Positions 11,189 to 18,268 of a stretch of 18,268 nt of DNA are shown one piece after another. The DNA comes from Thermomucor indicae-seudaticae. Lineage: Eukaryota; Mucoromycota; Mucoromycetes; Mucorales; Lichtheimiaceae. The DNA lies in NCBI GenBank assembly GCA_000787465.1, contig JSYX01000629.1:1-18268 (forward strand). The letters are read 5' to 3'. The notes beneath the pieces were generated by a model. That model made no database searches and was not told where the DNA came from. It saw nothing but the letters and a program-made list of their open reading frames with translations. The stretch's first letter is position 1. Each line of letters opens with the position of its first letter. The translations under genes were made by a program, and so were the position numbers.

Positions 11189-12254
11189 ATGGCCAAGGGC
11201 AGAGCAAAACACGGAAAGAAAAAGCCGGCTGCCCGCAATCACAGTACGTCCTGACATTGCGCAGAGATGACGCCGCACGTTCATACTGATCAACCGTGCT
11301 GCACGCAGATAAAAGAACAAAGAGATCAGCACCGCAATCTACGACTGAATGGACTGGTGAAGATCTTAAAACCCAACTGAGACAAAGGCAGCTCTGCATA
11401 AAGGACGTGACGGGTGACGGCAACTGTCTCTTTCGGCAAGTCCCTGCTCTTTATTACTATGGAAAGAAAGGAGGGTTTCATTAAACGGAAAATGGTTAAC
11501 AAACAGAGCACTCTCGGACCAGTACTACGGAACAGACGCGAAGCATAAGAAAATACGGCAAGAAGTGTGCGAGTACTTAAAGCAGCATGAAGACACGTAC
11601 AAGCATTTTGTGGAAGACGACCAGTCATTTGACCATCATATCAAAACAATGCAGCAAGACGGAACATATGGTGGAAACATGGAATTGGCTGCATTTGCAC
11701 GAATGAAACGCGTTGATATTAAGATATACCAACCAGGCATGATGTACGTACGGTGCAACGCGAGATTAAATTTCCTGGGGACGATTGCTTATATTGATTT
11801 CACTTATCTAGATATATTATTAAAGGCAAGGACGAGGATTCAGAGTCAGAGGAGGAAGAGAGTGAAGAGGAAGAGGAAGAGGAGGAGGAGAGACCACCAT
11901 TACATATCGCGTACGTTATCATGAGAAGCACACTGTGATGTATACTTACTGATGGCTCTGCATAGATACCATAGTTGGGAACATTATAGCTCTATAAGAA
12001 ATATTGACGGCCCGTTTACAGGCCCCCCGGAGATAAAGGACCACAGTCCAAACGACTCTAAACGTAGGCAGCCTGCGTCTCCCCACACACCACAACCCAC
12101 AAGACCATTGACGGGACGCGAAAAGAAACGGCAAGCAAGACTAGAACGGAAACAAAATAGAGCGGCTAAGAAACGCGGTGAAGCCGTGAATACCTCTACT
12201 CAAATTGAAAAAGTTGAAGCATTGACTCATTCCATGAAGGAACTGCATGTCTAA
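11189..12254 (+). CDS. OTU-domain cysteine protease (deubiquitinase), OTUD3-like, 268 aa
   Basis: Exons: 11189-11243, 11309-11435, 11507-11743, 11812-11910, 11966-12254. The second intron (11436-11506) begins GCAAGT and ends AG: a GC-AG intron is required to keep the OTU core in frame (CLFR joined to ALSDQYYGTD). Catalytic residues are visible: D55 and C58 in TGDGNCLFR, and H179 in SWEHYSSIR. The middle (about residues 145-165) is a run of Glu/Asp, and the C-terminus is basic and helical (REKKRQARLERKQNRAAKKR). The N-terminus is short and lysine-rich (MAKGRAKHGKKKP). The domain cleaves ubiquitin from conjugates; linkage preference cannot be read here. The match in layout (OTU at the N-terminus, acidic linker, basic tail) is to OTUD3-like proteins. 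Each of the other introns is GT-AG, 55-68 nt. Confident in family and model. Confidence 0.92.
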
Positions 12255-12271
12255 TAATAAAAAGTTCCTCT

Positions 12272-12277
12272 AATAAA
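12272..12277 (+). terminator. Poly(A) signal of the OTU gene
   Basis: AATAAA lies 18 bp after the stop codon, the only exact hexamer near the 3' end of the gene. Confidence 0.45.
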
Positions 12278-12518
12278 GACCCTTGATCATGTTTATTCCA
12301 AGCGAATCATCGCTTACCATGTCTTGAGGTCATCAAATGTGCTACGTATCCAGCGACGAGCATGAACCGTGGTATAAAATGCACAGCCTTAACTGCCTGA
12401 CTGATCCATCAGCTTTTGAGTGGTCCTTGAAACTGCTCATGAGTCCCCGATATTTAGATTGACGAAAGGATTAAGCCCGGATAATCATATCAGAATAAGA
12501 GGACAGGTGATGAAAAAA

Positions 12519-12904
12519 GGCGGGAGAGCCAAGTTCAACACTTTGAATGTGGTGCCCACATCTGCTGTATAGCAGACTTGTCATTACGGCGACACGGCCG
12601 GCGCAGGACTGTTGACATACGCACCATGACCGTTAAGGTACCTCATTCCGGCAGGACCGTCGAGCTTGATATCCCGCTTCCTGGTTCACGTATTCTGTAT
12701 TCTGCACTCAGTCCAGACGGTGCCCTCGCGGCGACCACTGGGGCCGAGCGACACTTGAGTTTTGGCGTCTTTTCCATAACAATGGCAAGAAATTGCTTAG
12801 AAGCCATGACAACGGACGCTTTCACCGACCACAACCGAAGCGAAGGAGAATCGGTCTCTTTCCCGTTCGTTCGCCCTTCCTTATTAAAGAATGGGCAATA
12901 CTAG
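12519..12904 (+). pseudogene. Fragment resembling the C-terminal WD40 blade of a CDC20/Cdh1-family protein
   Basis: From 12578 an open frame reads into GSRILYSALSPDGALAATTG, then AERHLSFGVFS. CDC20, Cdh1 and meiotic APC/C activators end with a blade of this pattern (SRVLYxxxSPDGxxxxxxGxDExLxFWxVF); here the FW of the blade is SFG and the usual D is R. In a different frame upstream, 12519-12557 (GGRAKFNTLNVVPTSAV) may be a decayed earlier blade (KFWNV...). No start, no other blades, a stop and a frame change between the two parts, and the lost tryptophan suggest a gene scrap, not a working gene. It ends 47 bp before the convergent stop codon of the seryl-tRNA synthetase. An unknown short protein is the alternative. 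Confidence 0.42.
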
Positions 12905-12951
12905 ATCCCATCGGAATGTCTTCCGTCTATTCATTAATTAATTAATGATAA

Positions 12952-14497
12952 TTAAGAAGAAGTGCATGGTGATGACAAGACGCTAGGTTCGCCAGGCATC
13001 CATTTACGTAATACGGCGGGTATCTCAACCGTCCCGTCGTCCCTTTGGAACGATTCTAATATGGCAATGATGATACGAGGGACAGCGATGGCCGTTCCAT
13101 TCACCGTGTGACAGAATTGGTTCTTTTGTTGGCTTCCTGGTGCGCTCTTGCGGGGTCGATACAGGATAGATAGCCGCCGTGCCTGGTAATCCGTACAATT
13201 CGACGTAGATGATATCTATCGTTATTGTTACTAAATGTTGAAGAGATACCCTGATGCTGGAAACATAACGAACTGCTCACCTCTCCCCACGTCTTTCGGC
13301 CGGGTAACCATGCTTCTATGTCGTATTTTCTGTATGCACTTGCTCCTAACTCTTCGGTAGGCATGTCCAGAATTCTACCATACATGGTATCAAACCAATC
13401 GATTACAATCATGATCCGGGATAACAAGGTTGCTTTGCTTACCTGAAGCATAGACCCAACTCGCTAAACATCTCTTCTTGGAGAGACACAAATTCGTCCA
13501 ACATGGCGTCGCTCTGTTCTGGTGTTGTTACTCCAAACAGCTCCACTTTAGAGAATTGATGGACTCGATAGAGACCTTTCGTCTCTGATCCTCTTCCACC
13601 TGCTTCAGCTCTAAAGGCGTGACCGTAACCGACGAGCCGCTGTGGAAGCACTGCCTCGTCCAACACTCGATTCGCGTATTTTCCTGCAAGCGGGATTTCT
13701 GCCGTCCCTACCAAGCATAACGCATCATCGTTACCAGTCGTAGCCGAAGATGATGACGATGAAACATGGTAGATCTGAGAGCTTTCATCGCTTCGAGGCC
13801 GAAATCCACATCCGTAGGCCACGTTTGTTCTGACAATATCGGGTGTGATGACGCCGAGATAACCCTTTGAAGCGGCTTTTGTCATTGCGTATTGTATCAA
13901 TGCTGTTTCTAGAAAGGCACCTTGGCCTTGGAGATAATAGAAGCTAGAGCCGCTCACCAGCGCGGCTTGTTCGAGGTCGAGGATACCCAATTGCTGTGCA
14001 ATCTCGACGTGGTCGCGAATGTTGCTGCCATGTCGAAGGGTCCCAACGGTTTTAAGCACGCGCGCCTGCGAGTCGGGTCCAACGGGAACGTCAGGATGGG
14101 TCGAGTTGGGTATCTGGAGTGCCAGGTGCAGCAATTCATTTTCGAGTCGCTGCAGTTCATTCTCGTGAGCCTTGACGGTTTCTTTCACCGTTTTAGCACG
14201 CTCAATCAGCGATCGACGGTCGTCCACGTTTTTGCTCATGGCGCGCGATAATTGATTTTGCTCATGCCGTAGCGTTGAAAGCTCGGTGTACAGCACGTTG
14301 CGCTGCTCATACAGCTGTTTTACTTGGTTTGCATCGACTGGACAATGATTTCGCTTCCGCATATTCTCTTGCACCGCGTCCACATTGCTGGCAATGTAGT
14401 TGTAGTTGAGCCGTGGATGGATCGGGAAGCGGCTGCTTGTCGAATAGTAAGCTCGACAACGACGAGCAAGACCTTGTGGAACGGACCTGAAAAGCAT
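12952..14497 (-). CDS. Seryl-tRNA synthetase, mitochondrial type, 470 aa
   Basis: Minus strand, exons 14497-13443, 13374-13281, 13215-12952; introns 68 and 65 nt, GT-AG. Splicing joins GLCFR to ILDMPTEELGASAYRKYDIE, then TWGE to ISSTSNCTDYQARRL, exactly the order seen in class II SerRS. The N-terminus (MLFRSVPQGLARRCRAYYST) is rich in Arg/Ser with no acids, as in mitochondrial presequences. Then comes the long antiparallel coiled-coil arm that grips tRNA-Ser (about residues 55-125), motif 2 (FRAEAGGRGSETKGLYR) and motif 3 (NGTAIAVPRIIIAILE). It charges tRNA-Ser with serine for organelle translation. Before motif 2 there is a Ser-rich insert (VSSSSSSATTGNDD) that looks like a loop expansion. 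Length suits organellar or bacterial-type SerRS. The cytosolic form would lack the presequence and have a longer C-terminus. Confidence 0.94.
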
Positions 14498-14573
14498 TAA
14501 CTCAAAAAGAAAGCGGAACAGACTGCTGCTTTTTCGGCCCCCCCCCGTCGCCGCTATCCGTTCACTTGCGCTT

Positions 14574-14582
14574 TATATAAAA
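14574..14582 (-). promoter_or_regulatory. TATA-like box upstream of the SerRS gene
   Basis: The plus strand reads TATATAAAA; the minus strand reads TTTTATATA. It lies 77-85 bp upstream of the synthetase ATG. Being usable in either direction, it could also serve plus-strand transcription toward 14.6 kb. Confidence 0.35.
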
Positions 14583-14707
14583 GCCATATGCATAAGTGTT
14601 TGATCTAGACGGCACAAGGCAAAATACTTTATGGCTTCGTTGTTGGGCCTGTTCTTTCAGGATTTCTTTTCATTGCTCTAATGAAGGGTTATAGATTCCA
14701 AAGTAGG

Positions 14708-14956
14708 ATGGAAGCGGCTGACCTGCGGAAATTGGCGTTGCATGGAGACAGTGGCATTGTATAAGAATTCGATCCGGGATTGCTACTGGATATAGAAAAA
14801 CGCCCTAATCTTTCTTTTAACATTCCGTGTATCGCTAAGTGGAAGAACCTAAAATTACAAAGGCATTTTGAAGAGGACTCAAATATACGAAGAAAGACCA
14901 GGTCAAGCAACGAAAGTACAGGTTTATTTCTACATATTCATACAAGCAAAAGGTAA
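14708..14956 (+). pseudogene. Coding-like remnant with one in-frame stop
   Basis: Starting at an ATG, 82 codons read MEAADLRKLALHGDSGIV, stop (TAA 14762-14764), then EFDPGLLLDIEKRPNLSFNI and on to RHFEEDSNIRRKT, ending at TAA 14954-14956. The mix of charged and aliphatic residues is more protein-like than the other frames here, but I do not recognise a family. It could be the relic of a transposon gene or chance. Confidence 0.25.
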
Positions 14957-15355
14957 ATTTTGCATAAAGGGCATGTAATATTGACAGGACATTGGAACGG
15001 TAATTGACGCAATGTCGTATAAGCGCCTTTCTCGATCTCGATAGTTCATCGTCCTTACCTCGACATGAGTTGTGATATGTTCAGCTGCGGCCGCAGCGGC
15101 AGGAGGGGCGTTATTAGTCTTCGGGCTGTCGTATATTACACCATACGCACACGGTCAACGGATCACATTGCACTATGGCGGGGAAGGCCGGAATTTGACG
15201 CGGATGTAGTCTGGTACAAAGTGCGGATTTGCGCTGCCTGGCAACACTTTTGTAGGCATGCAAAAAGAATTACGCGGCCCTGTTTTCATTGCGGCTATGA
15301 TTTACGCTAAAACACATCTCACACGCTTTTTATCATTGCAGTCCTGAAAGAATGA

Positions 15356-15733
15356 AGGACTCGGCGTGGCAGATCCAGCCGCAACACTGTCCTCCTTGGT
15401 AACCAATTTGGCCTGGCCGCTTCAATGATTCGGGGTGTCAATTGCTCAGGCGAAGTACGTCGATGATCGTACAGAGGTCTTCCAACTGGCCATCCCAAGC
15501 AGCAGCTGAGAGGGAAGATTAGTCTACTGAGACGCGGCGAGCTATCCATGCTTATGAGAGCAAAAGCTCGTATGGAAGCGTGGTTAATGGAGATCAAACA
15601 AGCCCTCTCACAAACAACCGCAAGTGCCAGTGGAAGCGGCGGAAGCCAAGAAAGCGGCGAAGACAGGGAGGCGGTCTTATGCGATGAAGAGCTTAGCATT
15701 GCGGATGCTCTGTTGAACCGTGATGAGCAATAA
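15356..15733 (+). pseudogene. Unrecognised coding-like frame with one TGA
   Basis: The frame is open for 36 codons, meets one TGA (15464-15466, following CGA), and is open again for 88 codons to the TAA at 15731-15733. It reads GRSSRNTVLLGNQFGLAASM, then RGVNCSGEVRR, stop, SYRGLPTGHPKQQLRGKISL, then a helical part (MLMRAKARMEAWLMEIKQAL), a Ser/Gly-rich linker (TASASGSGGSQESGED) and an acidic end (DEELSIADALLNRDEQ). The composition looks real. A pyrimidine-rich tract ending in AG at 15341 precedes it and could be an acceptor, which would make this a 3' exon. A single CGA-to-TGA change would explain the stop. Family unknown; the 88 codons after the stop from 15467, or the ATG at 15548, might still be expressed. 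Confidence 0.4.
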
Positions 15734-16107
15734 AACAATGGCCTAAGAGATGCTGCAGCATGTAGTCAATCTTGGTCACACAGCCGTGAGTTCATGAACA
15801 AGAACATCTTTGTACTTTGTAGCAGTGAACTTCAAGCAAGCGAAGGAAAGCTGTCAAGGATGGAACGCGTAGTCAGTGGGAAGCTGTGAAGTCCAGGTGC
15901 ATCCGTCTTTTCCACCAGAGCCGGCCGTCACTAGAATAGGTGTGCAGCAAGACGCGCTCCCTGCATTACGGCATCCCGAATATGCTGCTATGGCAATGCC
16001 GTAACATCCCACGATCGATTTTTTATTCACATTTGTTGCAAAGCAACCATAGTACATCATTAAGCCACTCGTCCTCCCAAGAACATCCCCACAAAGACGA
16101 AAGGAAG
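15734..16107. other. Intergenic between two convergent remnants
   Basis: No supported gene. A 68-codon minus-strand frame (15854-16060) contains a Gly/Ser-rich end (TAGSGGKDGCTWTSQLP), but has no motif I can name. Confidence 0.35.
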
Positions 16108-17405
16108 CTACTGAGGGAAAACCTCCATTATAGCAGTCGCCACGGTCTGATTTGCCGTCGCAATCTTCGACGACAAGAGGGTAGCCAGTCTTCCCAAAGC
16201 GTTTGCAAGGTCCTTGTTTTCTATGATTGAAATGCTTTGCGTGCCTTCCGGGAAGGTCTCCAAAATGCTCTTGGGAGCTTGTTGGATGAGCCCCTTGTTA
16301 GATATTTGCACCTCCAGCCTTTCCAACACTTGAACCTCGAGCTGAGCATCGTGAGATTTCAGCAACACCTGACTTGCGACTTGCTTAAACAGGCGCGAGG
16401 CCATCTTGTAGTCGGTGTCATCGTCGCTGGAATCAGAGTCGCCAATTGTGTAGACAGTGTATGGCTGCCTGCTATGAGCGATGGCGAAGCAGCTCGGCGC
16501 TCTGCACAACAGGTAGGTGGACAAACGATGATGCTTCGATCGTAGTTGCCGTAGTTGGTTAAAAATATGGAATGTTTCAAGCTGGACAGTGTTCTCATCT
16601 TTAGCAAGCATGCTGGCTTTCTCGAGAGACTGCACGTTCAGGTAAATGCAAGTCGATGCCGGGCCTGTTTTTTCTGGCAGCGCGAACGAGTATGTTGTTT
16701 CCCCCCCCCCACCAAACGCTGGGAAGCATCTTCGTATCAGTGCGGATGCTTGATGTGACAAGCAGGTTTGCTGTCTGCGTGCCAATAACCAGCTTTTGTC
16801 CGTCATTGTCTGCAATGGTGCAAGGCCACACGTTTGCGTATCTTGACGATGGCGGCGGCAAGGAGTGCTGAGGTGTGTATCCCTTTATGCTGGCAAAGCG
16901 TTCTCGATGCGCGTCCACACTTGACGTCCGTCTATACCCTTCAACGCAGTTCAGTAAGACAGCGTTGCTGTTTGCTTCGTTCAGCATGATGGCACCTGGC
17001 ATTGCTTGTACGGAAAGATAGCGCATTTGCGGCCGAATAGTCCAATCGTCCTTCAAAAACTTGCACGTTTCTGGATCAAGCTCGATAAACTTGCGCTCCG
17101 AGAGGACTCTGGCATACGGGCTATTATGCAGCACATGGAATAGATCGTAGACAGCCGTTTGTTTTTTCGTCTTGTTGATCCCACTTCCGCTTTACCGGGA
17201 GAATAATGCGTTGAAAAGTCGCTCCGTGCGGTTGAGCAGTGAGTTGCGGGATCAAATTTTTGTGCGCCAACGCGTTGTGCTCGACGCCGTCCTTGCTAAT
17301 GATAGCGACGCTGCGCCAAAAGCAATGCTGTATGGTTTTAGGGGCTTGGGAAAATCAAACCCAAACGGTCAAGCCAAGTCTGGGTGTAAGCCCTGGCAAG
17401 CGCAA
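16108..17405 (-). pseudogene. Large unrecognised gene broken by frameshifts at homopolymers
   Basis: On the minus strand, reading runs about 17405-17350 (TQTWLDRLGLIFPSP), changes frame near 17345, continues 17340-17168 (KTIQHCFWRSVAIISKDGVE, later GATFQRIILPVKRKWDQQDE), shifts at a run of six A/T (17162-17167), continues to about 16711 (KQTAVYDLFHVLHNSPYARV, later YLSVQAMPGAIMLNEANSNA), shifts again at a run of ten C/G (16701-16710), and ends at a stop at 16108-16110 after NALGRLATLLSSKIATANQT. The pieces are coherent: a beta-rich middle, an acidic patch (GDSDSSDDDTD, about 16414-16446), then a helical C-terminal part. Roughly 430 codons in all. I recognise no family. Either a decayed gene or errors in homopolymer calling; the first seems likelier because no start or splice structure is visible upstream. 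Confidence 0.5.
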
Positions 17406-17429
17406 GTGCTCACAACCACATAGCTCTCG

Positions 17430-18268
17430 ACTCACATTTCGACAATCAGGAGACGCATTAAGACACGGGATCCAGTTACAGCACTCTTACGTTACAGAAC
17501 GACAACGTGTTGCGATCTCGGTTGTCTAATGTCGAAACAGAGAAAAAACTTTTTCCAGAGAACTTCTTTTCGTTAGCAAAAGTGTGCGAACTCTAAATGC
17601 CTTGGACAAGATGAACCTTTCGATTTTGCGAAGAAAAGAAACGCAATCTCGGTCTGCGAATGACGAATGCAGAAAGACCTAAAATGTTGAGCTCTGTAAA
17701 AGCGTGCGGATTTCCTAAGAAGTCAGTCTGACCACCAAGGGCCAAATGTCTGTCTTAACGTACACAACAGTCTTCATAAATAGACCTGATGACTTTCACC
17801 AAGAGTGTTTGCGATCTGCATTTGACCAATAAATAATCTCGCGAAACTCGTTTTCTGTGGGTTGTGAGCCTTAAACGAAAGAACACGTTGTAGTCCACGG
17901 CGAAATCGTCCTCAATCGCTTGAGCTTACAGTGGAGGTGTCTGTGTATTATTTGGATACATGTCTAATGCAGTGTCTTCGAATTACTGTTATTTTTTTTT
18001 GAACGGATAACCGCCACTGCAAAAGTTGTGTCATTCAATATTGGTTCAGGTCTTGAAATCACACCGTTTCTGCAGTGTTTGTAGACTCTGGTATGCGAAC
18101 TTGGAGACTGACTCAGGAATATGAAATATTGCCAATGAAAAGCATAATAATCAAAGGGACGCGTCTCAATATATTGCGAAACATCATGCCTTTAAAGAAC
18201 ATGATAACAGACAACCACGTCTAATAGCAGCAACCAGATACGACGTCAGAAAAGAGAAACTTGCATCT
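17430..18268. other. AT-rich intergenic end of window
   Basis: No open frame of note, no tRNA-like B box (GGTTCGAATCC) and no repeats that I could pair. A run of T residues lies near 17991-18000. Confidence 0.4.

Noticed and set aside
13922..14251. Open frame opposite the SerRS gene
   Set aside because: Antisense shadow of a clearly homologous synthetase exon.
15319..15738. 139-codon minus-strand frame
   Set aside because: It is antisense to the plus-strand frame at 15356-15733, whose linker and helical composition are more protein-like; Ser/Leu/Pro-rich antisense readings of this sort are common.
16701..16746. Short intron in place of the frameshift at the ten-G run
   Set aside because: A donor just before the run and an AG about 45 nt later would restore frame, but it would be shorter than every other intron here and would remove a coherent coding stretch (ETTYSFALPEKTG).

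Overview
The window reads as nuclear DNA of a filamentous fungus. Protein-coding genes are split by short introns (55-77 nt, one of 122 nt) with GTRNGY-like donors, promoters carry TATA boxes close to the ATG, and the gene set (NAD(P)H-dependent ferric reductase, Aro8/AADAT-type aminotransferase, mitochondrial seryl-tRNA synthetase, OTU deubiquitinase) is eukaryotic. The style of the IS630/Tc1-like transposase remnant and of the FEN1/XPG-like nuclease resembles early-diverging (Mucoromycota-type) fungi; that placement is inference from memory of such proteins, not a search result.

Layout: 1-1225 holds a broken IS630/Tc1-type transposase on the minus strand. 1226-2508 shows no gene I can support. 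2558-4313 (+) is a six-exon FEN1/XPG-superfamily nuclease of 475 aa with all expected catalytic acids. 4505-4896 is a 392-bp non-autonomous DNA transposon with 26-bp terminal inverted repeats starting CACTA and repeated subterminal motifs. 5451-7222 (+) is a seven-exon PLP-dependent aminotransferase (430 aa), with a perfect Gcn4-type site about 155 bp upstream of its ATG. 7223-8063 is empty; 8064-8620 (-) looks like a decayed gene. 8869-10469 (-) is a two-exon ferric reductase (513 aa). A divergent promoter region of about 720 bp separates it from 11189-12254 (+), a five-exon OTU-domain cysteine protease (268 aa) that needs one GC-AG intron. 12519-12904 (+) is a fragment resembling the last WD40 blade of CDC20-family proteins. 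12952-14497 (-) is a three-exon mitochondrial-type seryl-tRNA synthetase (470 aa).

From about 14.6 kb to the right end the sequence changes character. It holds coding-like stretches interrupted by stops or frameshifts: 14708-14956 (+), 15356-15733 (+), and a large unrecognised minus-strand reading at about 16108-17405 whose frame changes fall at or near homopolymer runs. No tRNA, rRNA, CRISPR or bacterial feature was seen.

The intact genes are ordinary unlinked housekeeping or metabolic genes; I see no operon-like or cluster logic joining them. The most unusual items are the FEN1-like nuclease, the CACTA-type miniature element, the GC-AG intron, and the homopolymer-broken unknown gene on the right. 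All exon coordinates were worked out by hand from frame continuity and splice consensus.
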